From positions 1-11,372 of the forward strand of contig CAYPXH010000046.1 in assembly GCA_964414755.1 (NCBI GenBank): DNA of 11,372 nt. The letters are read 5' to 3'. The stretch comes from JAEUKQ01 sp964414755. GTDB taxonomy: Bacteria > Pseudomonadota > Alphaproteobacteria > JAEUKQ01. Positions 6,109-11,372 of this stretch are shown one piece after another (within the stretch, counting starts at the first letter, position 1; the number at the start of each line of letters is the position of its first letter). Below the pieces are notes generated by a model. It was not told where the DNA came from. It searched no databases and saw only the letters and a list, made by a program, of their open reading frames with translations. A program made the position numbers and the translations under genes.

Positions 6109-6597
6109 ATGAAGCCTTATAGTGCATTAGACATTGCCAAAGAATTTTTAAAGGTTGCCTGCCAAAAGGGGGAACAGCTATCGCACATGAAGCTACAGAA
6201 ATTGGTTTATTTTGCCCATGGTTGGCATTTGGGGCTGACAGGCAAGCCTTTGCTTGATGAAACAATTGAGGCTTGGCAATACGGCCCAGTTATTCCCTCG
6301 CTCTATGAGATGTTAAAGCCCTATGGTAATCAAGCTATTGTCAACAAAGCTTTGCCTGATCATATGGATGATCAGCCAGTTTCCAGCGAAATTCACGAGC
6401 TAATTAATAAAATTTGGGAAGTATATGGCGGTTTTAGCGCTTTTCAATTATCGGTTATTACCCATGAAAAGGGCTCTCCTTGGTGGCAGGTGGTTGCTGC
6501 CTATGAAAAAATGGGCTATTTACCCAAGGGGTTGGATGTACCTGATCATATTATCGCGGAATTCTTTTTAAAGAAAAGAGAAGCGGCCAATGCCTAA
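6109..6597 (+). CDS. Panacea-domain protein (SocA/GepA-like), candidate antitoxin
   Basis: The 162-residue product is almost entirely a Panacea domain (formerly DUF4065, SocA/GepA-like). Signature segments are SALDIAKEFL (5-14), LSHMKLQKLVYFAHGWHL (24-41), EAWQYGPVIPSLYE (54-67) and FSAFQLSVITHEKGSPW (109-125). Panacea proteins are found in prophages and mobile elements. Published work shows that the domain acts as an antitoxin for many unrelated toxins, including membrane-acting ones; Caulobacter SocA acts instead as a proteolytic adaptor. I chose ATG 6109 because family members commonly begin at this MKPYSAxDIAxxF point; an upstream in-frame TTG at 6094 would add five residues. The next gene starts inside the last codons of this one. 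That overlap and a candidate promoter make a two-gene cassette likely. The domain call is strong; the antitoxin role is inferred. Confidence 0.88.
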   Translation: MKPYSALDIAKEFLKVACQKGEQLSHMKLQKLVYFAHGWHLGLTGKPLLDETIEAWQYGPVIPSLYEMLKPYGNQAIVNKALPDHMDDQPVSSEIHELINKIWEVYGGFSAFQLSVITHEKGSPWWQVVAAYEKMGYLPKGLDVPDHIIAEFFLKKREAANA

Positions 6598-6946
6598 TGT
6601 GGATCAGCAATTTTCAGCAAGGATACATTTTGAAGAAATCCGCAATATAAGCGCTGCCGATTTAAACCAGGCCAAGACATTGGAAATGGCCGTTAAAGAA
6701 GCGGCACATTATTTTGATACCAAGCAAAAGCAAGATAACCTTTTTCGCCAGAAAATAACCTATTGGTGGATTCTTGCAACCGTTACTGTCTGGTTGATGA
6801 TGATTGTTGGGGTGGTATTTTTAATTGGTTTTGGTGTGATGGCACATTTATCTGATGGCGCAATTATTACCTTATTTGCTACCACTACCGCCAATGTTAT
6901 TGGCATGTTATGGTTGGTGATCAAATATTTGTTTAAAAGCAGTTAA
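6590..6946 (+). CDS. Two-helix membrane protein, candidate toxin partner of the Panacea protein
   Basis: The 118-residue product begins 8 bp before the end of the Panacea gene (ATG at 6590), so the two are translationally coupled. Residues 1-55 are soluble and charged, with a predicted helix (about 20-55, EMAVKEAAHYFDTKQKQDN). Two membrane helices follow at about 58-82 (WWILATVTVWLMMIVGVVFL) and 90-113 (AIITLFATTTANVIGMLWLV), then a short basic tail KYLFKSS. No catalytic motif is seen. Small membrane proteins next to Panacea genes include toxins that depolarise the membrane, so this is a reasonable toxin candidate, but a membrane anchor or phage-exclusion effector is equally compatible. I do not recognise the family itself. 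Confidence 0.8.
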   Translation: MPNVDQQFSARIHFEEIRNISAADLNQAKTLEMAVKEAAHYFDTKQKQDNLFRQKITYWWILATVTVWLMMIVGVVFLIGFGVMAHLSDGAIITLFATTTANVIGMLWLVIKYLFKSS

Positions 6947-6964
6947 GCATTTTTATTGCAAAAA

Positions 6965-6994
6965 TTGACAATACCTTATCATGACAGCTGAATT
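6965..6994 (+). promoter_or_regulatory. Weak promoter candidate before the NIPSNAP-like gene
   Basis: A perfect TTGACA (6965-6970) lies in the 94-bp AT-rich gap between the membrane-protein gene and the next gene. The best -10 match at a normal distance is poor (TGAATT at 6989-6994, 18-base spacer). It is listed because of the perfect -35 box and the gap position. Confidence 0.3.
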
Positions 6995-7040
6995 TCTTAA
7001 AAAACCTTTGCCCTATTTCTGCAAACAAAGTTAAGTTTTT

Positions 7041-7379
7041 ATGAATAGAATTATTGAAATCTTATTGTATACCCTAAAACCCGGTACTGGCAGTGATTTT
7101 CACAAAATAATGCAAGAGGTTAGCGTTCCCCTTCACAAACAAGTGGGGATGGATGTTATAGCCTTTGGCAATTCTGTGCATACACCTGATAACTATTATT
7201 TAATCAGGGCATATGATAGTCTTGAACATCTTAAGGTTTCACAAGATAATTTCTATGCAAGTACGGCTTGGAAGACAGGGCCACGCACTGATATCATTAG
7301 CCGGATAGAAACAAGCATAAAAGTAGTTATGCCGCTTAGTTTAGATGCAATTAAAGAATTAAGACAACCCAATTTTTAA
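7041..7379 (+). CDS. NIPSNAP-like / dimeric alpha-beta barrel protein
   Basis: The 112-residue product resembles single-domain NIPSNAP family proteins, which adopt a ferredoxin-like dimeric alpha-beta barrel fold. The N-terminal strand IIEILLYTLKPGTGSDFHKIM (4-24) has the characteristic Y-T-L-K-P-G-T motif. Residues 53-73 (YLIRAYDSLEHLKVSQDNFYA) match the strand-helix with R-A-Y-D-S-L-E-H seen in the family, followed by WKTGPRTDI. Family members in bacteria are mostly uncharacterised; related folds include antibiotic-biosynthesis monooxygenases. No phage structural role is known, so it is cargo. The start at 7041 has only a weak upstream site. The surrounding DNA is distinctly AT-rich, and the gene converges with a leftward gene. 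Confidence 0.7.
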   Translation: MNRIIEILLYTLKPGTGSDFHKIMQEVSVPLHKQVGMDVIAFGNSVHTPDNYYLIRAYDSLEHLKVSQDNFYASTAWKTGPRTDIISRIETSIKVVMPLSLDAIKELRQPNF

Positions 7380-7459
7380 CAATAGAAATAGAACAAAATT
7401 AATATTATCAGTGTGTTACAGAGAATTATTAAATATCTGTTCAAAAGCCCGTAAGAAAT

Positions 7460-7485
7460 ATTATTAAAAACGCAATTTTAATAAT
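7460..7485. terminator. AT-only hairpin between convergent genes
   Basis: ATTATTAAAA (7460-7469) is the exact reverse complement of TTTTAATAAT (7476-7485), around a 6-base loop. It overlaps the stop codon of the leftward membrane-protein gene and lies in the gap after the NIPSNAP-like gene. A bidirectional terminator is plausible by position, but the stem is all A-T and there is no GC core, so termination would be inefficient. Confidence 0.35.
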
Positions 7486-8248
7486 ACTCCATCGCGTCAA
7501 TCCACAGACCAATGTTTAGATATTGGCTTGGAATAAGCCAAGAATTGCCCAAGATGGCTGAAACAATGAAAACGGCAAGTGGAAAATACAGCCAGAAAAT
7601 GATTATGAACAGTGTGGTTTTGCGCACCAGCCACCAAACAGCGCGTAAAGAACCTAAAAACAGCTTATCGCGCAGGTAAAAAGGTAGAATAATGATTGCC
7701 AGCACAATTAATAAAACTTCGCGAATCCATAGGGGAATAGCCGATGTTTTTTTGTCTAATGTTGTCGATACGCCATCAACAACTGCCTGTTGGGCGCGGT
7801 TGTAATAACCCATAATCCATTGCCATGGCAGAACAATTAAAAACAAACCACTGCCCCAAAAAATAATTTGCCACAGCTTATCAAGAACGGTTGCTAAAGG
7901 CGATGGCCGTGACCCACCCGTCCTGGGGGCATTTGGTTGAAGGTTTTTATCTGTGGTCTTTGTATCATGGTGCGGCTCTTTTTCCGTAAAGGCGCCAATG
8001 ATACTGCGTGACATAGCCGGTAGCCATGTCAACAGCCAGGAAAAAAATGGAATATTCCGCCACCAGCGATCTTGGCTAAAAGTAGGTGTTTTCGCTTTGG
8101 GGTTTTCAGAAACAGTGTGTTTTATGCTATTTGACGTTTTTAGGGGGCGCAAAGGCAACCTGCTGGGTGCATTGTCGCGCTGCTGATCCAACCGCCGCCA
8201 ATGGGGGCTTGCAGGGGACGAGGATAAATTCTTTTGTTGTTTAACCAT
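7478..8248 (-). CDS. Multi-helix membrane protein of unknown function (larger paralogue)
   Basis: I do not recognise this 256-residue protein. The first 60 residues are basic, polar and serine/proline-rich (probably disordered, cytoplasmic). A tryptophan-rich hydrophobic patch at about 62-79 (WWRNIPFFSWLLTWLPAM) may lie on the membrane. After a polar linker come three clear membrane segments at about 125-147 (WQIIFWGSGLFLIVLPWQWI), 175-192 and 210-233, and a C-terminal W-L-I-P-S-Q-Y...D-A pattern. The same start (QIFYWASGVFLIIEP) and end (WFHPVQY...DAW) occur in the shorter leftward gene at 8762-9352, so the two are related. It points against the phage genes and is divergent from the next gene across 55 bp. 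There is no strong ribosome binding site at ATG 8248. It is not an evident holin, transporter or lysis protein. Confidence 0.75.
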   Translation of the reverse strand: MVKQQKNLSSSPASPHWRRLDQQRDNAPSRLPLRPLKTSNSIKHTVSENPKAKTPTFSQDRWWRNIPFFSWLLTWLPAMSRSIIGAFTEKEPHHDTKTTDKNLQPNAPRTGGSRPSPLATVLDKLWQIIFWGSGLFLIVLPWQWIMGYYNRAQQAVVDGVSTTLDKKTSAIPLWIREVLLIVLAIIILPFYLRDKLFLGSLRAVWWLVRKTTLFIIIFWLYFPLAVFIVSAILGNSWLIPSQYLNIGLWIDAMEYY

Positions 8249-8303
8249 GTTGTTTATATGATATTCTTTGCCAAAGCCTATTATCTATGAAAGACCAGAA
8301 TAA

Positions 8304-8657
8304 ATGGAAGATGATGCCTATATTCACGGCCAGCTTATTATAAATGCCAGTTTTTCCCGTTTGGCGCAATTATTATCTGAAGCAGGTTTTCGGTCGGAAA
8401 TCCGGCAATCATGCCACTATGAAGGCGGGCAGTACCTATCGCTTCGGACACCGGATAAGGCGCGCTGGACATTTGAGAAAATAGGTAATGAAGAATATTT
8501 AATTACGGCTGATGAACAAGCCATGCCGCAATTACATGCTTTTGCAAAGCTTTTATCCAGTTTCTTCAGCCAGCATAATTGGCGCCACCGCCTGGAAATA
8601 TATAATGCGAAAGACGAATTAATGTATTATTTGCATTATCATTGGCCTGCAGCCTGA
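8304..8657 (+). CDS. Small soluble protein of unknown function
   Basis: The 117-residue product is not recognised. It is soluble, with no signal or membrane segment, and looks like a compact alpha/beta domain: helix SFSRLAQLLSEAGF (16-29), strands around GGQYLSLRTP and RWTFEKIGNEEYLIT, helix QLHAFAKLLSSFFSQHN (75-91), then strands RLEIYNAKDELMYYLHYHWP (95-114). The terminal Y-L-H-Y-x-W-P is distinctive. It is divergently oriented from the larger membrane protein gene (55-bp gap) and converges with the smaller one. A shared role with these membrane proteins is suggested only by their nesting. The ATG has only a weak purine-rich site upstream. Length and composition support a real gene. Confidence 0.65.
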   Translation: MEDDAYIHGQLIINASFSRLAQLLSEAGFRSEIRQSCHYEGGQYLSLRTPDKARWTFEKIGNEEYLITADEQAMPQLHAFAKLLSSFFSQHNWRHRLEIYNAKDELMYYLHYHWPAA

Positions 8658-8761
8658 TTTTTAATTTGGGACCATTGCGGCGCATGTAACAAAGTAAAAG
8701 GACTTCTTATATTCATTCAGGTGGCTGGGGTCTACTGCTTTTGCAGAATAATCCACGAATG

Positions 8762-9352
8762 TTACGGGGTGTATTTATGTAAAAGAATATCCATCTTTTG
8801 TGGGGTATCAGCGGGGTGTATGGCCAGAATTTCGGTTTTCCACGCATCGAAGGTGGCATATTGTACCGGGTGAAACCACCATATGCCAACCAAATTCGCG
8901 GCAAGGAACGCTGCGGGTAAAAGACGCACCATCATCAAGCGCATGATATGCCAGCTTAGAAACACTCCAAGCATCCAAATAAATCCGGCAAGGGAAAGGC
9001 TTATATCAATAATCCAGAAGGCCAGGCCAACCGGAAATAAAACCAGCCACGCAACAACCTGCACCAAAACCGGATGTTGGTTGTCTTTGCGGAACAATGC
9101 GTCATCGGCAAAAACCTCGGTTATCTTGGTTAGATGCCGATAGGGTTCGATAATCAAAAAGACACCCGAAGCCCAATAAAAAATCTGTCGTACCAAAGCC
9201 CATGGATTAAAAGGTTCAGGCGGTTCATCAGGGTTGCTGGGGCGGTTGCTGCGGATGACAGCGCGCCTTTTAATAACAAAAGCCGTTTTTTTCGGGCTGT
9301 TCTTTTGGATTGAATAAGCGGTTCTTGTAGCTTGGGAGCGATTGATTGGCAT
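8762..9352 (-). CDS. Multi-helix membrane protein of unknown function (smaller paralogue)
   Basis: This 196-residue protein is not recognised as a named family. The first 50 residues are basic and then proline-rich (KKTAFVIKRRAVIR; PSNPDEPPEPFNP). Four hydrophobic segments follow at about 54-71 (QIFYWASGVFLIIEP), 95-114, 117-135 and 140-162, then W-F-H-P-V-Q-Y and D-A-W. Start, spacing and end resemble the larger leftward protein at 7478-8248, which suggests duplication and divergence. It lies in antisense to the phage genes, immediately before the tail operon. The 104 bp between it and the convergent unknown gene (8658-8761) hold no clear terminator. A phage lysis or superinfection-exclusion role can be imagined but has no direct support. 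Confidence 0.75.
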   Translation of the reverse strand: MPINRSQATRTAYSIQKNSPKKTAFVIKRRAVIRSNRPSNPDEPPEPFNPWALVRQIFYWASGVFLIIEPYRHLTKITEVFADDALFRKDNQHPVLVQVVAWLVLFPVGLAFWIIDISLSLAGFIWMLGVFLSWHIMRLMMVRLLPAAFLAANLVGIWWFHPVQYATFDAWKTEILAIHPADTPQKMDILLHKYTP

Positions 9353-9375
9353 CAGATTGCAGGCTTATAGGTTGC

Positions 9376-9410
9376 GTTTTGTTGATTATGCCACATGTGA
9401 TCAAAAAAAC
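9376..9410. repeat. Imperfect inverted repeat between divergent cargo and tail genes
   Basis: GTTTTGTTGAT (9376-9386) and ATCAAAAAAAC (9400-9410) pair with one mismatch around a 13-base centre that itself contains the palindrome CACATGTG (9392-9399). It lies 24 bp upstream of the leftward membrane gene's start and 115 bp before the tail operon. That position fits an operator or regulatory site between divergent units, but no bound protein can be named. Confidence 0.4.
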
Positions 9411-9484
9411 AACATGCCTGTATGAAGCTGTGAAGGCTCATTTGTGTTGCGGGATGCCGGCTGTTCAATACAGACCATATGCGG

Positions 9485-9510
9485 CACATGCCATGTGGTT
9501 TTTTTCTTTT
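9485..9510 (+). terminator. Terminator-like hairpin just before the tail operon
   Basis: CACAT-GCC-ATGTG (9485-9497) is followed by GG, seven T residues, C and four T residues. The T tract is typical of an intrinsic terminator, but the stem is only five base pairs. It ends 2 bp before the AGGAGGGG ribosome binding site of tail tubular protein A, so if real it would cut off transcripts entering the tail genes, acting as an attenuator or antitermination point. Confidence 0.35.
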
Positions 9511-9524
9511 ACAGGAGGGGTTTT

Positions 9525-10100
9525 ATGTCTTTATCGGTTGTTTCGATTTGTAATCGTGCGCTTGATCTTTTGGGGGCTGATCCGATAGCATCACTTGCCG
9601 ATGACAGCAAGGCTGCCCGTTTGTGCCAGCGCAATTATGATGGGGTGCGCGATAGTGTTTTGCGTGCTTATCCCTGGAATTCAGCAATGTTCCGGGCAAC
9701 CTTGCCAACGATGCTTGCGCCACCAGCTTTTGGTTATCAGTTTCAATATCAATTGCCAACAGGTCCAGAGCCAGCGATGTGCTTGCGTGTCTATCAGGTA
9801 ATTGGCAGTGACGATTACCGCATTGAAGGGCGCCGGTTACTTAGCAATGATCCAGCACCTTTATCAATTCTTTATATTGGGCAGGTGCTGGACCCAAATC
9901 AATTTGACCCATTATTGGCCGAAACCATAGCGGCACGCTTGGCTGTTTATTTGGCGGCCAATTTAACCGAAAGTTCAAGCCGCATCGATACCATGCGCCA
10001 GCACTACCGTGAAGTATTGCTTGAGGCGCGCGCTATGGACGCGCAAGAAGGGCGTGCCGGTCAAATTGAAGCAGCCGATTGGCTGAACAGTCGTTTATAA
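9525..10100 (+). CDS. Tail tubular protein A (tail adaptor, T7 gp11-like)
   Basis: The 191-residue product matches podovirus tail tubular protein A. Typical segments are ICNRALDLLGADPI (8-21), YDGVRDSVLRAYPWNSAMFRA (38-58), FGYQFQYQLPTGPEPAMCLRV (69-89), the Y-R-I-E-G-R-R-L-L strand (98-106), PLSILYIGQV and FDPLLAETIAARLAVYLAANLTESS (about 126-150). It forms the ring between the portal and the nozzle of the short tail. I chose ATG 9525 because AGGAGGGG (9513-9520) is four bases upstream and the protein then begins MSLSVVSICNRALDLLGA as relatives do; the frame extends 27 codons further upstream without support. It is the first gene of the resumed structural operon, and the nozzle gene follows after 22 bp. 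Confidence 0.9.
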   Translation: MSLSVVSICNRALDLLGADPIASLADDSKAARLCQRNYDGVRDSVLRAYPWNSAMFRATLPTMLAPPAFGYQFQYQLPTGPEPAMCLRVYQVIGSDDYRIEGRRLLSNDPAPLSILYIGQVLDPNQFDPLLAETIAARLAVYLAANLTESSSRIDTMRQHYREVLLEARAMDAQEGRAGQIEAADWLNSRL

Positions 10101-10122
10101 AAACCAATAATAGGAAGCAGAC

Positions 10123-11372
10123 ATGTCACGTTTATCACCTATCTTTACTACCTTTAATGGCGGGGAATGGTCGCCCAGCCTTTATGGGCGCGTTGATCTG
10201 CCCAAATACCAAAATGCGTGCCGCAGCTTGTTAAACTTTATTCCCTTGCCGCAAGGTGCGGCCACCCGGCGGCCGGGAACACGCTTCATTGCCACCGCCA
10301 AAAATAACCAGTCCGTACGCTTAATTCCTTTCGAATATTCAACCACCCAAGCTTATATTATTGAAGCTGGCGACCGTTATTTCCGTTTTTATAAGGATCG
10401 CGGACGTATCGAAACCGCGCCCAACCGCCCTGTGGAAATTATTACACCCTACCGTGCCGAGGATTTGGGGCAAATAAAATGGGCGCAATCCGCCGATGTT
10501 TTATATTTGTGCCACCCAAATTACCCCGTCTATAAATTATCGCGTCTAAGCCACACCAATTGGCAATTGCGTGAAATTGATCCAAAAGATGGACCATATC
10601 TTGAGGTGAACGGAACCGACACTACCTTGCTGCCATCGGCGGTTAGCGGTTCTGTTACGGTTACGGCCAGTGCCGATATTTTTGAAGCCAGCGATGTTGG
10701 TCGCCTCATTCGCTTGCAGCATGCAGACATTTGGGGTTGGGGAAAAATTACATCCTTCAGCAGCAGCCGACAGGTTTGGGTTGATGTAAAAGGAAACTTT
10801 AATGCGGCTACAGCCACCAAAGTTTGGCGCATGGGTGCATGGGGTGGAGGGTATGGATGGCCTTCTTGTGTTACTTTTTATGAAGAAAGGTTGTTTTTTG
10901 CTGGCACGCCCCGTCAGCCACAAACCTTGTGGGCATCGGTGGCGGGGGATTATGAAAATTTTGCGCCATCCAACCGCGAAGGCAAGGTGCTGGTTGATAA
11001 TTCATTAAATTTCACCATTTCCGATGATCGAGTTAATGCCATTCGTTGGCTAAGTGCAGGAAAAACCTTGGCTGTTGGAACGGTCGGGGGCGAATTTTCG
11101 GTTAGGGCTTCAACCCTGAACGAGGCATTAACCCCCGATAATATGACCGTGCGGCGTGAAAGTACGGTGGGCTCGGCCGACCAAATGGCCATCCGCATCA
11201 ATCAGGCGGTACTATTTGTACAGCGGGCTGGGCGCAAATTATATGAAAGTGCCTATAGTCTTGAACGCGATGGCATGGCCGCACCGGAAATGACGTTGCT
11301 GTCGCGGCATATTACACAAGGCGGCATTCGTGAAATTGCCTTTCAGCAAGAACCATGGGCAATTGTTTGGGC
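10123..11372 (+). CDS. Tail tubular protein B (tail nozzle, T7 gp12-like), partial
   Basis: An open frame from ATG 10123 runs to the right edge (416 complete codons) with no stop, so the 3' part is missing; relatives are usually about 700-800 residues. A GGAAG site lies 7 bases upstream of the ATG. The N terminus has the family signature: FNGGEWSPSLYGRVDLPKYQN (11-31), then NFIPLPQGAATRRPGTRF (38-55). The later segments RLIPFEYSTTQAYIIEAGDR, ADVLYLCHPNYPVYKL, and WPSCVTFYEERLFFAGTPRQPQTLWAS with its surrounding beta-rich region fit the beta-propeller-containing nozzle protein. Six copies would close the distal end of the tail and gate DNA. No break is visible. Fibre or internal-core genes probably follow outside the window. 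Confidence 0.9.
   Translation, partial: MSRLSPIFTTFNGGEWSPSLYGRVDLPKYQNACRSLLNFIPLPQGAATRRPGTRFIATAKNNQSVRLIPFEYSTTQAYIIEAGDRYFRFYKDRGRIETAPNRPVEIITPYRAEDLGQIKWAQSADVLYLCHPNYPVYKLSRLSHTNWQLREIDPKDGPYLEVNGTDTTLLPSAVSGSVTVTASADIFEASDVGRLIRLQHADIWGWGKITSFSSSRQVWVDVKGNFNAATATKVWRMGAWGGGYGWPSCVTFYEERLFFAGTPRQPQTLWASVAGDYENFAPSNREGKVLVDNSLNFTISDDRVNAIRWLSAGKTLAVGTVGGEFSVRASTLNEALTPDNMTVRRESTVGSADQMAIRINQAVLFVQRAGRKLYESAYSLERDGMAAPEMTLLSRHITQGGIREIAFQQEPWAIVW

Noticed and set aside
9444..9524. Upstream extension of tail tubular protein A
   Set aside because: The extra 27 residues do not resemble the family, and the strong AGGAGGGG site clearly selects ATG 9525.

Overview
The window is the virion-structure part of a podovirus-type (T7/BPP-1-like, short-tailed) prophage, probably in an alphaproteobacterium of moderate to low GC content. 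The phage call is strong. It rests on an ordered set of recognisable head and tail proteins on the + strand: a Gp13-like GNAT-fold protein, the head-tail connector (portal), a Bbp19-like small protein, a scaffold, the major capsid protein, a probable head decoration protein, and tail tubular proteins A and B (B cut off by the right edge). The host call is weaker and is inferred from sequence style only. No terminase, integrase, replication or lysis gene is visible.

Layout. Positions 1-38 hold the start of a leftward gene with a signal-peptide-like N terminus. Positions 39-389 are an AT-rich gap with a 12-bp inverted repeat and no convincing gene. Positions 390-3893 are a tight rightward head operon, with junctions between touching and 13 bp apart. 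At 3894-4688 this operon is interrupted by a bacterial-type GFA zinc enzyme and by a GC-rich, hairpin-dense non-coding stretch that leads to the capsid ribosome binding site. Positions 4689-5981 carry the capsid and putative decoration genes, closed by a strong intrinsic terminator at about 5989-6029.

Positions 6030-9524 are an accessory ('cargo') block between the head and tail genes. It contains a Panacea-domain protein overlapping a two-helix membrane protein (a candidate toxin-antitoxin pair), a NIPSNAP-like protein, and an unknown rightward gene between two leftward genes for related multi-helix membrane proteins of unknown function. The tail genes resume at 9525 behind a strong ribosome binding site.

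Working together, the portal, scaffold, capsid and decoration proteins would build the procapsid, and the tail tubular proteins would attach to the portal to make the short tail. The cargo genes look independently regulated and are not expected in the particle. The most interesting points are the structured leader before the capsid gene, the Panacea/membrane pair, the paralogous membrane-protein island, and an in-frame fusion of two normally separate phage genes that keeps an internal ribosome binding site.
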